A DNA stretch of 64,000 nucleotides from Streptomyces dysideae. GTDB lineage: Bacteria; Actinomycetota; Actinomycetes; Streptomycetales; Streptomycetaceae. The notes under the pieces were generated by a model. The model searched no databases and was not told the origin of the DNA. It was given only the letters and a program-made list of their open reading frames with translations. Shown here piece after piece: positions 1-8,479 of this stretch. The position numbers and the translations under genes are program-made. The stretch covers positions 125,365 to 189,364 of the forward strand of contig NZ_KQ949082.1 in assembly GCF_001514305.1 (NCBI RefSeq), written 5' to 3'. How positions within the stretch are numbered: position 1 is the first letter of the stretch; every line of letters begins with the position of its first letter.

Positions 1-559
1 ATCCGTCTGTGCCAGGGAAACCATTGACCAGATCGTCGAATGTGTATTTCGCCCGCTGGGCGTCATCGCGTGTGTCGAACGTGGTGTCCCCGAAAACGTC
101 GGCAATGGCGACATCCCACTTTTGACAGGCCCGCAACGTCACCTCACGCAGCGCCACCTGAGTGTCCCAGTCCCTCGAACCGAGTTTGTGGGCGGCGACG
201 TACACGATGCGGGCGGCCGGCCATTTCCGCTGCATCGTGTACAGCGTCTGCTCCAGCTCATCCGCGTAAGTGCCCACCGCGTAGCGCTGGTCCCTGAAGA
301 TCGACTGGGCGTCGTTGGTGCCGCCGTCAAGGAGGACAAAATCCGGCGCGATGTCAGTCGCCTCCTCGACCTGCGTGCGTATCTGTCCACCGGACGCATG
401 TGGATCGACGCCAATAGTCGCGCCGTTCCGGGCGTACTTGGTAAGGGTCATGCTCTCGCGCTCGGCGACGAGATCCACGAAACTGCGCGGATACACGTGC
501 CCGTGCACGATGCTGTCGCCGAAGGCATAGAGGCTTTTTCCTGCCAGCCCGTTACCCAC
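1..559 (-). CDS. SGNH/GDSL hydrolase, 5' part only
   Basis: The frame runs off the left edge, so only about the first 186 residues are visible. It starts at GTG 559, about eight bases after a GGGAG ribosome site. FGDS at residues 13-16 is the block I motif carrying the nucleophilic serine of SGNH/GDSL hydrolases, and GGTND at about 79-83 is block III. These enzymes cleave ester bonds, often on lipids or acetylated sugars; the substrate here cannot be told. No signal peptide precedes block I. Third codon positions are less GC-biased than in neighbouring genes (many GAT, ACT, ATT, CCA, CAT), which hints at acquisition by transfer. It is divergent from the cupin gene, with a LacI-type operator between them. 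Confidence 0.85.
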   Translation of the reverse strand, partial: MGNGLAGKSLYAFGDSIVHGHVYPRSFVDLVAERESMTLTKYARNGATIGVDPHASGGQIRTQVEEATDIAPDFVLLDGGTNDAQSIFRDQRYAVGTYADELEQTLYTMQRKWPAARIVYVAAHKLGSRDWDTQVALREVTLRACQKWDVAIADVFGDTTFDTRDDAQRAKYTFDDLVNGFPGTDG

Positions 560-644
560 GCCTATCTCCCTACAGCTCGCGATTTCTGACCTGATTTTAG
601 TCCGAACATTGACCCGTTGGGCCAGAGGAACGTAAGTTCAGGAG

Positions 645-665
645 CAGATAGTAAGCGCTTGCTGT
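645..665 (+). promoter_or_regulatory. LacI-type operator upstream of the cupin gene
   Basis: The segment holds CAGATAG, one base, then AAGCGCTTGCTGT, with the palindromic core AAGCGCTT. All 21 positions but one are repeated at 35197-35217, and the 12-base core AGCGCTTGCTGT recurs on the other strand at 61823-61834. A possible -35 (TTGACC, 609-614) and -10 (TAAGTT, 633-638) lie just upstream, so a bound repressor would block transcription toward the cupin gene. Confidence 0.65.
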
Positions 666-689
666 CGCGAAATGGAGTGCTGACGAAAC

Positions 690-1400
690 ATGATCACAAC
701 CCACACCGGACTGCCCGGGGGTGTTGCCCTCTCGCATCTGTCGGTGTACGACTGGCCTGCCGCCGACGGGGCGTGCGGCGGCACCCCTCACATGCACCTC
801 GCGTGCTCGGAGGCTTACGTCGTCACCGGCGGCCGTGGTGCCGTGCAGACGCTGACCGCATCCGGGTACGAGGTGACTCCCCTTCAGGCCGGTACCGTCG
901 CCTGGTTCACACCCGGCACCATCCACCGGCTGGTCAACGAGAGCGATCTGCGGATCACCGTTCTGATGCAGAACAGCGGGTTGCCGGAAGCCGGGGACGC
1001 GGTCCTCACGCTGCCCCCGGAGTACCTGACCGATCCAGAGGCGTACGCACGCGCCACCGTCATCCCGGCCGACGCGCCCGAGGAGGAGAAGGAGCGCGTC
1101 GCCCGGGCCCGGCGCGACCTCGCCCTTGAGGGATACCGGGCCTTGCGCGAGGCCGAGGGGCCACAGGCCCTGGCCGCGTTCCACCGGGCCGCCGCCACGC
1201 TCGTACGGCCGCGCATCGCCGAGTGGCGCGAGCGGTGGCGACAGGGGGCCGAGGCCGCCGCGGCGGCAACCGCGGTGCAGCTCGACTCGCTTGAACGGGG
1301 GGAGTTCCCCCACCTCTCCGGTGCCGTCGTCCGGACGCAACAGCCCACGGCTCGCGGGAAGTTCGGCATGTGCGGGCGGCTTGACGTCTACCAGGACTGA
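690..1400 (+). CDS. cupin-domain protein
   Basis: A 236-residue protein with a single complete N-terminal cupin. Motif 1 is seen as H34-x-H36 followed by E41, and motif 2 as P75-G76-x2-H79-x3-N83, so all the usual metal ligands are present. The C-terminal half is helical and rich in Ala, Arg and Glu and is not recognised. Cupins of this size are either small-molecule enzymes or sugar-sensing proteins; no DNA-binding domain is visible, so an enzyme or binding role is more likely. The upstream operator is shared with an oxidoreductase operon and the inositol operon, which points to sugar or cyclitol metabolism. It overlaps the convergent transporter gene by 13 bases at their 3' ends. Confidence 0.85.
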   Translation: MITTHTGLPGGVALSHLSVYDWPAADGACGGTPHMHLACSEAYVVTGGRGAVQTLTASGYEVTPLQAGTVAWFTPGTIHRLVNESDLRITVLMQNSGLPEAGDAVLTLPPEYLTDPEAYARATVIPADAPEEEKERVARARRDLALEGYRALREAEGPQALAAFHRAAATLVRPRIAEWRERWRQGAEAAAAATAVQLDSLERGEFPHLSGAVVRTQQPTARGKFGMCGRLDVYQD

Positions 1401-2854
1401 CGACGACAACGCGCACCCAGGAGCCCGTGACGGGAGCCTGCGCGGCCTGGTCGGGTGCCTGCCGTGCCGCCTCGCGGTTCGTAGCCGGCATCGGATTCCA
1501 GGTGATGGTCGGTCAGGGGGGCGGCGCCGGCCGAATCGGTCTCCGACGGCGACTGCTTGGAGGCCGTGGTACCCATAGTGAGCGCGTGACGGCTGGACCA
1601 GGTCAGGGCGGCCGTTGCGGTCAGGGCGAGGAGGGGGACGGTGAAACCGGCTCGTGCGCCGCCTGGACCATCGACGAGTCGTCCGACCACGGCGGCAGAG
1701 ACGGCGACGCCCGCCGCGCTCGCGGAGTGCGTCCAGGTGAAGGCCTGGGTCAGGACCGACCGGTCCATGACCGACTCGATAAGCGTCGAGGAGACGATGA
1801 TGCACGGAGCGACGCCCGCACCGGGAAGCAGGAGGGCAAGGCCGAGCTGCCAGGGGGTGCTGGCCAGGAGCGGCAGCAGCGATGCGCAGGCCAGAAAGGT
1901 CAGGATCAGGGGAAGTTGGGCCGCGGGCGGGGTGCGTCGGCGGTGTCGCCCGTAGGCCAGACCGGCCAGCAGGCTTGCCGCGCTCATCAGTCCGTACAGG
2001 AACCCGGCTGCCGCGGCGGCGTGGTGAGCGTCGGCGAAGGCGCTCACCGAGACCTGTATCGAGCCGAAGAAGACGCCCAGGGCCACATTGACCGCAACCA
2101 GCGTGGCGAAGTTCCGGGTCAGCAGAGTTCTCGTGCCCCGGGCGGCCGTACGATCCGGGGCGGGTGTTGCGGCGGGCGCCGGAGCCGTACGACGCAGCGC
2201 CGCGAAGACCAGTCCGGCGCCGACGACGAGCGCCCCCGCCAGCACCGTCCCCGCTGCCGGGTGCAACTGAGTTGCTGCCAGCACTGCGAGGGCGGGGCCG
2301 AGGAGGAAGGCGACATCGTTGCTGATCGTTTCGAGTGCGAAGGCCGGGGTGAGTTCGGCCCTGCCGTGCAGCAGGGCCGACCAGCGGGCCGCGGAGAGCG
2401 AACCGAACTGCGGGAGGGTCGCCCCGGCGGCGAGGCCGGCCGCCATCAGCGGCACTGCGGGCGCCCCCGTCAGGGCCAGCGCGACCAGGGCGGTGATCGC
2501 TCCGGCGTGGACGCAAAGGAGGGGGACGAGGATGCGCGGCTGTCCGAAACGGTCCATGAGACGGGCCGCCTGCGGGCCCACAAGGGTCTCCGCCACGGCG
2601 AACGAGCCAGTGACCAGGCCAGCTACCCCGAAGGACCCGGTCTCGGCATGGACCAGCCAGACGATACCGAGGCCGGCCATGGCCACTCCGACCCGGGCAG
2701 GAGCCGCAGCCAGGAAGAAGGCTGCCGCGCCGGGGGTCTGCAGGGCTGAACGGTAGGAGGCGGTTCCCGTCCGAGCCGGTACGGTACTGCGAAACCCTCG
2801 TGCGATACGGCGGAAATCCAGCGCGGTACGACAAAACCAGTGCCGCGGTGTCAC
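1388..2854 (-). CDS. MFS transporter
   Basis: A polytopic membrane protein of 488 residues with about twelve hydrophobic segments and an RxxDRxG-like stretch (RLMDRFGQPR) in the loop after segment 2, as in major facilitator exporters. The reading frame is open further upstream, but GTG 2854 is preferred: it has a GGAAGG ribosome site seven bases away, and the region above it lacks hydrophobic character. The last 60 or so residues are a polar Gly/Arg/Ser tail. The substrate cannot be read from the sequence; the best guess is a drug or metabolite exporter. Confidence 0.85.
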   Translation of the reverse strand: MTPRHWFCRTALDFRRIARGFRSTVPARTGTASYRSALQTPGAAAFFLAAAPARVGVAMAGLGIVWLVHAETGSFGVAGLVTGSFAVAETLVGPQAARLMDRFGQPRILVPLLCVHAGAITALVALALTGAPAVPLMAAGLAAGATLPQFGSLSAARWSALLHGRAELTPAFALETISNDVAFLLGPALAVLAATQLHPAAGTVLAGALVVGAGLVFAALRRTAPAPAATPAPDRTAARGTRTLLTRNFATLVAVNVALGVFFGSIQVSVSAFADAHHAAAAAGFLYGLMSAASLLAGLAYGRHRRRTPPAAQLPLILTFLACASLLPLLASTPWQLGLALLLPGAGVAPCIIVSSTLIESVMDRSVLTQAFTWTHSASAAGVAVSAAVVGRLVDGPGGARAGFTVPLLALTATAALTWSSRHALTMGTTASKQSPSETDSAGAAPLTDHHLESDAGYEPRGGTAGTRPGRAGSRHGLLGARCRRQSW

Positions 2855-3169
2855 AGTGAACCTTCCGCTGCGCGGTGGGACGGTCCGGGAGAACGACGCC
2901 CGTCGCGGGCACCGCCACCCGCCGCCAGGAGTCGTCCATGATGACGCAGACGGGACGGAATCGAAGTCCGCGTCGGCGTCGGCTCCAGCGCCGGCAGAAA
3001 CGTTGAGTGCTGAGATCGAAGAGCGGATCGGGCGGAAAGACACACTAGCGGCGACGGGGGGCGGAGAGAAGACCGCCCCGGAGAAGTAGGTCGGCCCGTC
3101 CGGCGCAGCGGTCTCCTGCTCGACAGGCTCCCGCGCAGCAGTCCCGGACGGTTGGCCGCCCGGTTCCGT
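2855..3169. other. gene-free stretch
   Basis: About 315 bases between the MFS start and the epimerase stump. A plus-strand frame of 77 codons crosses it, but it has no convincing ribosome site, resembles nothing I recognise and overlaps the MFS start region. No terminator or repeat stands out. Confidence 0.5.
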
Positions 3170-3303
3170 TCAGGGCGTCAGGACGCTCTCTCGTGCAGCG
3201 GCCCATCGCAGCGCGTCGTCGACTGCTTGGGCGAGGGCCGGCCTGGCCTGCCAGCCGAGCAGTTCACCTGCCGCTCCTATCTCGCCAGCTGAGAACGCAT
3301 CAA
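3170..3303 (-). pseudogene. C-terminal stump of an NAD-dependent epimerase/dehydratase
   Basis: About 43 codons ending in a normal stop. The segment ELLGWQARPALAQAVDDALR followed by W-A-A-A-R-E resembles the C-terminal helix region of extended short-chain epimerases (LGW followed by a helix and a final W-A/T segment). Everything upstream is missing and is replaced by transposase sequence with a junction near 3300. The stump has no start codon of its own. The family call rests on a short match and is tentative. Confidence 0.45.
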
Positions 3304-4469
3304 CCGTGCACCTCGGGGATGTCGGAGTCTGCGCAGCAGGTGAGGAACTTCCAGCGAGCGTGGCCGACTTGATGGCGGTCGGTGCCACTGCGGGCGCACG
3401 CGAGGAGGTGGCGGAGGTTCTCCTTGGCGATCCACGCCGTCAGCAGGGTCCGGCCGATCCTTCCCTCGCCCAGCAGTGCGTTCCACAGCGTGGCGAACTG
3501 TTCGTCGGTGAGGTCCTCTCGGTTGCGCAGCAGGCGCCGCCGGGCTTTCCGCTCCGGGTCACTGGCGCGTCCGCGCCGGCCGCGGGTCTTGGCGGTGGTG
3601 CGGCGCCTGACCGTGGACAGCATCTTCTTGGCGAGCTGGACGACGTGGAAGTGATCGACCACGACGGTGGCGTGCGGGAGGCCGGTGCAGAGGGCGGCGC
3701 GGTAGGTGGCCGACGTGTCGATGGCCACGTACTCGATGCTGTTTCTCCAGGCCGGCGAGGTGGTGGCGAGCCAGGCGGGCACATCGGCGACGGTGTGGCC
3801 CTCGACCTGGCCGAGCAGGCCGCCGGCGCTGAGCGCGTCGACGAACCCCGTGTGCCACCGATCGCGCGTCAGCATCCATTTGCCCGTGGCGGGGTCCTGT
3901 TCCCAGCGCGGCCGTCCGCGCCGTCGATGCCCAGCACCTTCACCTCGGGCAGCGGCGCCTGGGTGACCTCGTGTGCGGCGGTGCGGAAGGCGTCCATCTC
4001 GGTGGGCCAGGACAGGTGCAGGTCACGGGCGGCCTGGATGACGGTGGAGGCGGCGTCGCGTATCCGCCTCCCGGCGGCATCGCGCAGCCGCATGGTGATC
4101 CGCGCGCCGGCCGGTAGCTGCGGGATCTGCTCGGTGAAGGACCGGCGCGGGCAGCCGGGCTCCCGGCACCACCAGCGGCGTTTGTGCCGGCGGAACTCCA
4201 GCCCGCTCTCGCCGTACGGCAGATCGCGGGGCCGGGTCGTCGCGGAGCCCCTTCACCCGGGTGGCGAACACCCCGCACTCGGGGCAGGCCCGTGCCTGCT
4301 CATCGGCGGTGATCAGGTGCACCCGGCGGGTGCCGTCCTCCAGCCGCTCGACCCGCGCGACGGCCAGGCCGTCGAGGTCGAGCAGCAACGTCGTATCGTT
4401 GTCCGAGCCCGTGGTCCGGGTGATCGTTCTGCGTCGAGAACAGAAATGATCACTGATGGCCACGGGCAT
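3302..4469 (-). pseudogene. ISL3-family transposase, frameshifted and truncated
   Basis: Pieces of an ISL3-type transposase lie in three successive frames. The N-terminal part (about 4469-4230) has DGLAVARVERLEDGTRRVHL and a CPECG zinc-binding segment. The middle part (about 4220-3910) has the CREPGCPRRSFTEQ cysteine motif and RLRDAAGRRIRDA. The third part (about 3910-3302) holds the DDE-type core with VAIDTSATYRAA and VVVDHFHVVQLAKK. Frames change near 4220 and near 3910. The protein stops at DIPEVHG, where the family normally has about 100 more residues, and the next bases are the epimerase stump. The element is therefore dead, and its right part was lost by deletion or recombination into the epimerase gene. 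No clear terminal inverted repeats were identified. Confidence 0.85.
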
Positions 4470-4568
4470 CCTGCTGCCAGGGCAAACTCCACCACCCGTG
4501 GCTCTCACGCAACGTGACAGCCAGCCAGTCCACTCGGGACGACACACCGCTCAAGTTCGAAGACCCGT

Positions 4569-5597
4569 TTACGGAGCAAGGCGGCTTCCAGGGGGCGGCT
4601 CGGCCGTCGACTCCCGCCAGATGATCCGGAACAGGGATACGTCGTTCGGCTCGGGCGCCGTGTTCGTCAGGCCCGCTATCAGCTTGGCCATGGCCTTGCT
4701 GCCGAGCCGTTCGAGATCCACGTCGACGGTGGTCAGGGAGGGGGTCATGAACTGCCCGACCCCGACGTTGTCCCAGCCGGTCACGCTGACGTCGCCGGGC
4801 ACGTCCCAGCCGCGCTCCCGCGCGCCCCGGACGACGCCGGCGGCGACGAGGTCGTTGGCCGCGATCACCGCTGTCGGACGGGCATCGCTCGGGAGCGATC
4901 GGATCGCTTCGATGCCGGACTCGCCGGACCAGTCGCCGTCGAAGACACCGAGGGACTCGGCCCCGAGGCGTTCGACCGTGTCCAGGTAGCTCTGCCTGCG
5001 CGCCCTCGCCGAAGCGAAGTGTCCGTCGCCCGCCACATGAAAGAACCGGGAGTGGCCGAGCGCCACCAAGTGCTCGATCATCCGCACGATGGGCGTGGCG
5101 TCGGCGAGTTCCCCGATGCCGCGCATCTCGTCGTCGAAGTCGGCCGAGATCACCACGGTCGTCCTCTGGTGCAGCTTGTTCTCCATCGAGGGGAGCACGG
5201 GGGCGAGGGAGAGGATGCCCTCGTACTGTCCCGAGTCGGCGAGCTCCAGGAGGCGTTCACTCCTCGGCCGTACGCCGCCCCCTGCACTGACGACGTCCAC
5301 GAAATACCCTGAGGCCTGTGCCGTCGCGCTGGCCCCCGCCAGCATGCGGGACGGGTTGAACGCCATGGCGGGCATGAGGATCGCCAGCCGGCCGGTCTTC
5401 TGCGTGCGCATGGACCGCGCCACCAGGTTGGGGCGGTAGTCCAGTTCACGGATCGCCTTCTCCACGCGCTCCAGGGTCGCCGGCTTGAGCCCGCCGTTGA
5501 ACCGCAGATACCGCGACACCGTCTGGGGCGACACCTCGGCGAGTCGCGCCACATCGGTGATCGTCGGTCGTCGTCGCGCCGTGTCAGCGCCGTCCAT
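4569..5597 (-). CDS. LacI-family transcriptional regulator
   Basis: A 342-residue LacI/GalR repressor. The N-terminal helix-turn-helix reads TITDVARLAEVSPQTVSRYL (about residues 10-29), followed by a hinge helix and a periplasmic-binding-protein-like sensor domain. ATG 5597 is chosen over an in-frame TTG at 5621 because a GGGAGAAG ribosome site sits just before it. The gene faces away from a sugar ABC transporter/oxidoreductase operon, and the 180 bases between them contain two copies of a GTGAwCGwTCAC operator. The family normally releases DNA when a sugar binds; the ligand is unknown. It is probably the local repressor and may also control itself. Confidence 0.93.
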   Translation of the reverse strand: MDGADTARRRPTITDVARLAEVSPQTVSRYLRFNGGLKPATLERVEKAIRELDYRPNLVARSMRTQKTGRLAILMPAMAFNPSRMLAGASATAQASGYFVDVVSAGGGVRPRSERLLELADSGQYEGILSLAPVLPSMENKLHQRTTVVISADFDDEMRGIGELADATPIVRMIEHLVALGHSRFFHVAGDGHFASARARRQSYLDTVERLGAESLGVFDGDWSGESGIEAIRSLPSDARPTAVIAANDLVAAGVVRGARERGWDVPGDVSVTGWDNVGVGQFMTPSLTTVDVDLERLGSKAMAKLIAGLTNTAPEPNDVSLFRIIWRESTAEPPPGSRLAP

Positions 5598-5649
5598 CCG
5601 CTTCTCCCACCCGTCCGTCAACGTTGCGGAACTCAGAGCCTACACGCTA

Positions 5650-5712
5650 TTGACGCAAAAAGTGATCGTTCACTATAGTCCTCGCAACCCAAAGAGTGAA
5701 CGATCACTTTTT
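5650..5712 (+). promoter_or_regulatory. promoter with paired LacI operators
   Basis: TTGACG (5650-5655) and TATAGT (5674-5679) are 18 bases apart and form a strong -35/-10 pair reading toward the transporter remnant. Between them lies AAAAAGTGATCGTTCACT (5657-5674), and its exact reverse complement lies at 5695-5712, so the two form an 18-base perfect inverted repeat with a 20-base gap. Each arm is itself nearly palindromic (AGTGA-TCG-TTCACT). This is the classic layout for repression by occlusion, with a second site about 38 bases away for cooperative binding. Confidence 0.88.
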
Positions 5713-5781
5713 GGTCACGCGGGGCCCGGGGCGGGCCCGCACCACTGTGTTTCCGATGCCGCCGCTCAAGGGAGCAGTGCC

Positions 5782-6239
5782 GTGAGCTCCATCAACGAAC
5801 TACGCCGGCTGCGCGGGTCCCAACGGGGCGCGCGACAGCAGAACAAGGCGGCGTTCTTCTTCCTACTGCCCTGGTTCGCCGGGCTCTTCGGGATCACGCT
5901 CGGCCCGATGCTGGCCTCGCTGTACCTCAGCTTCACCAAGTACAACCTGCTGCAGCCGCCGCAGTTCAGCGGACTGGACAACTGGACGCGAATGCTCCAC
6001 GACGAGCGGCTGCACAAGTCGCTCGGTCGGCCGGGTGCTCGCTCTGGCCGGAGACCGCCCAGTACATGAACACGGTGACGCCGGGTGAGTCGCCGGTCGT
6101 GACCCCCAACGGCGGAAGTGGCATCGAACCGGCGCTGCAGCGCTACAGCCAGGAGGTCTACTTCAAGAAGACCTCGCCGGAAGCCGCCGCGGAGGCCTTC
6201 ATCAAGGAGCTCCAGCGCGAGATCGACGCGGCCAAGTGA
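5782..6239 (+). pseudogene. fused remnant of a sugar ABC permease and a sugar-binding protein
   Basis: From GTG 5782 (GGGAG site) the frame encodes the start of a MalF-type sugar permease: a cytoplasmic leader, the first membrane segment (AAFFFLLPWFAGLFGI) and SLYLSFTKYNLL, then SGLDNWTRMLHDERLHKSL. The match ends near 6020-6030. From about 6039 a different frame encodes the C-terminal 65 residues of an extracellular sugar-binding protein (WPETAQYMNTVTPGESPVV and a final KELQREIDAAK) with a normal stop. In such operons the usual order is permease, permease, binding protein, so one deletion removed the rest of the first permease, all of the second and most of the binding protein. Neither part can function. 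Confidence 0.85.
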
Positions 6240-6328
6240 CCCCGTCCCCGGGGGCCGTCGCCGCTGCCCACGGCCCCCGGGGAGCCCCGCCAAAGAGCGG
6301 GTCGGAAACCAAGAGAGAGTAACCACCC

Positions 6329-7444
6329 ATGCCCAGCTCCCGGCCGCCGTACCGCGTGGCCATCATCGGCACCGGCGGAATCGCCCATGCCCATGCCGAA
6401 GCCCTCACCCACCTCTCCGAACGCGCCCGCCTGGTCGCTGTCGCCGACGTCGACCCCACCCGCGCCGCCGAGTTCGCCGACCGATTCTCCGTGCCGCACG
6501 TCTTCAGCGACCCGCAGGCCCTGCTGGAGAGCGGGAAGCTCGACCTCGTGCACATCTGCACGCCACCGCAGACCCACGCCCCCCTGGCTTCCCTGGCGAT
6601 GCGGGCAGGCGTCACCGCCCTGGTGGAGAAGCCGACGGCACTGAGCCTGCGCGAGATGGACGAACTGGCCGAGGTGCAGGAGCAGACCGGCTCCAGGGTC
6701 CTGACCGTCTTCCAGCACCGCTATGGCGCGGCGGCCGTACGCCTGCGCCGGCTGGCCACGGCCGGCGTACTGGGCCGGCCGCTGGTCGCCACGTGCGAGA
6801 CCCTGTGGTACCGGTCGGACGAGTACTTCGACGTGCCGTGGCGGGGACGCTGGGACGTCGAGGGAGGCGGCCCCACCATGGGACACGGTATCCATCAGTT
6901 CGACCTGATGCTGTCGGTCCTCGGCCCCTGGTCCGTGATCACCGCGCTCGCCGACCGCCAGGCCCGGCCCACGGACACCGAGGACGTCTCGGTCGCCGCC
7001 GTGCGCTTCGACAACGGAGCCCTCGCCACGGTGGTCAACTCCCTGCTGTCCCCCCGGGAGACGTCGCGGCTGCGCTTCGACTTCGAGTACGCCACGGTCG
7101 AAGTCGAGCACCTCTACGGCTACCGCGAGGAGCACTGGCGGTTCACGCCCGCCCCCGGCCATGAGGAGCTCGCGGCCCTGTGGGCCGACGGCGACGAGCC
7201 GGACATCATGAGCGGCCACAGGCTCCAGATCGAGGCCGTGTTCGACGCCTGGGACACCGGTCAGGAACCCGGTGTCTCCCTGCCGGACGCGCGCCGCACC
7301 CTGGAGTTCGCGGCGGCGACGTACGCCTCGGCGTTCCGCGGAGTCCGTGTCGCCGCGGGGGAACTGGAGGGCGACGACCCGTTCACGCTCAGCATGGACG
7401 GCGGCGCCGTGCCGTGGGATCGGGTCAAGGAGGCCCTGGTATGA
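6329..7444 (+). CDS. Gfo/Idh/MocA-family oxidoreductase
   Basis: A 371-residue NAD(P)-dependent sugar or cyclitol dehydrogenase. The Rossmann motif GTGGIAHAHAEAL lies at about residues 12-24, and VEKPTALSL (about 105) is the family's EKP motif that contacts the nicotinamide. The C-terminal half is the GFO_IDH_MocA sheet domain. It follows the collapsed ABC transporter remnant and overlaps the PmoA-like gene by four bases (ATGA), so the two are co-translated. The context suggests oxidation of a sugar once imported by the lost transporter. Confidence 0.92.
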   Translation: MPSSRPPYRVAIIGTGGIAHAHAEALTHLSERARLVAVADVDPTRAAEFADRFSVPHVFSDPQALLESGKLDLVHICTPPQTHAPLASLAMRAGVTALVEKPTALSLREMDELAEVQEQTGSRVLTVFQHRYGAAAVRLRRLATAGVLGRPLVATCETLWYRSDEYFDVPWRGRWDVEGGGPTMGHGIHQFDLMLSVLGPWSVITALADRQARPTDTEDVSVAAVRFDNGALATVVNSLLSPRETSRLRFDFEYATVEVEHLYGYREEHWRFTPAPGHEELAALWADGDEPDIMSGHRLQIEAVFDAWDTGQEPGVSLPDARRTLEFAAATYASAFRGVRVAAGELEGDDPFTLSMDGGAVPWDRVKEALV

Positions 7445-8379
7445 ACGCTCTTGACATCAGCCACGACGTCGGTGCCACGGTCACGGTCCGCGACGGCGGC
7501 ACCGAGCTGTTCCGCTACGTGTACCACCCGGACACCGTCCAGCTGGAATCGCCCAAGCCCTACATCCACCCCCTGCGCACCCGGGCCGGCAAGGTGGTCA
7601 GCCTGTTCCGGCCCCACGACCACGTGTGGCACAAGGGCATCGCATGGTCCCTGCCCCACGTCGGCGAGGAGAACTTCTGGGGCGGCCCCACGTACGTCCA
7701 CGGGCGCTTCTACGTCCAGCTGGAGAACAACGGGACCCAGGCCCACCGCGGGGTCGTCACCCTGAACCGGGCCGACGGTACGGCGACGTTCACCCACGAC
7801 CTGGACTGGATCACCCAGTCCGGCAAGCTGTTCTTCACGGAACGCAGGACGCTGCGGGCGAGCCTGGTCTCCCCGCACGCCTGGGCGTTGACGTTCGAGA
7901 CGCAGATGACGAACGTCTCCGGAACGGACGTCGCCATGGGATCGCCGACCACCAAGGGACGGGAGAACGCCGGCTACGGCGGTCTGTTCTGGCGGGGCCC
8001 GCGATCGTTCACCGGGGGGCAGTTCGTGACCGAGGAAGGCATGGGCGGCGACGAGGTCCGCGGGCGGCGCCTGCCGTGGATGGCTTTCGCGGGCCGCCAC
8101 GACGAGACGGACGCACAGTCGCTGGTGCTCATGGTCGACGACGCGGCCAACCCGAACCACCCGCCCCAGTGGTTCGCCCGGACAGAGGAGTTCGCCTGCC
8201 TCAACCCGGCACCGTTCTTCAGCGAGGAGCTGACCGTCGAGGCCGGCGCCACCGTGCGGTTCCGCTACGGCGTGGGCATCGCCGACGCCGACGCGAGCGC
8301 GGCTCCCGCACTCGCGGACGCGGTGCGCGAGGTGCTCGCGCGATCCGACACGATCACCGCTGCCGGCGAACCCGCATGA
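7441..8379 (+). CDS. PmoA-like (DUF6807) family protein
   Basis: A 312-residue protein starting at ATG 7441, which overlaps the stop of the preceding gene. The segments YIHPLRTRAGKVVS, HDHVWHKGI and NFWGGPTYV near residues 40-85 are characteristic of the methane-oxygenase PmoA / DUF6807 family, a sugar-active beta-sandwich family usually found beside Gfo/Idh/MocA dehydrogenases in actinobacterial sugar operons. The histidines in HDHVWH could be catalytic or bind metal. The reaction is not established; despite the family name, there is no reason to think it oxidises methane. A strong terminator follows. Confidence 0.85.
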   Translation: MNALDISHDVGATVTVRDGGTELFRYVYHPDTVQLESPKPYIHPLRTRAGKVVSLFRPHDHVWHKGIAWSLPHVGEENFWGGPTYVHGRFYVQLENNGTQAHRGVVTLNRADGTATFTHDLDWITQSGKLFFTERRTLRASLVSPHAWALTFETQMTNVSGTDVAMGSPTTKGRENAGYGGLFWRGPRSFTGGQFVTEEGMGGDEVRGRRLPWMAFAGRHDETDAQSLVLMVDDAANPNHPPQWFARTEEFACLNPAPFFSEELTVEAGATVRFRYGVGIADADASAAPALADAVREVLARSDTITAAGEPA

Positions 8380-8426
8380 ATGCCCGGGAGCCCGGATCGG
8401 CCTAGGTTGACGGGGCGGTGTGGCCC

Positions 8427-8470
8427 GCTGGTTTGAACTCACCGGCTGTTGCCGGCGAGTTCAAACCAGC
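8427..8470. terminator. bidirectional intrinsic terminator
   Basis: GCTGGTTTGAACTC (8427-8440) pairs perfectly with GAGTTCAAACCAGC (8457-8470), and the stem continues inward through CCGGC/GCCGG after one mismatch to a TGTT loop. It lies between two convergent genes and can serve both. Confidence 0.85.
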
Positions 8471-8479
8471 CACAGCTGT

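Noticed and set aside
597..2939. A 780-codon minus-strand frame overlapping the cupin and MFS genes
   Set aside because: It is out of frame with both recognisable proteins and has only Arg/Pro/Gly-rich sequence.
2856..3089. A 77-codon plus-strand frame
   Set aside because: Weak start, no recognisable family, and it overlaps the MFS start.
8427..8470. The TTTGAACTC hairpin as part of a tRNA (T-arm-like sequence)
   Set aside because: The stem is a 20-base hairpin between convergent genes with no acceptor or anticodon arm; no tRNA was found in the window.
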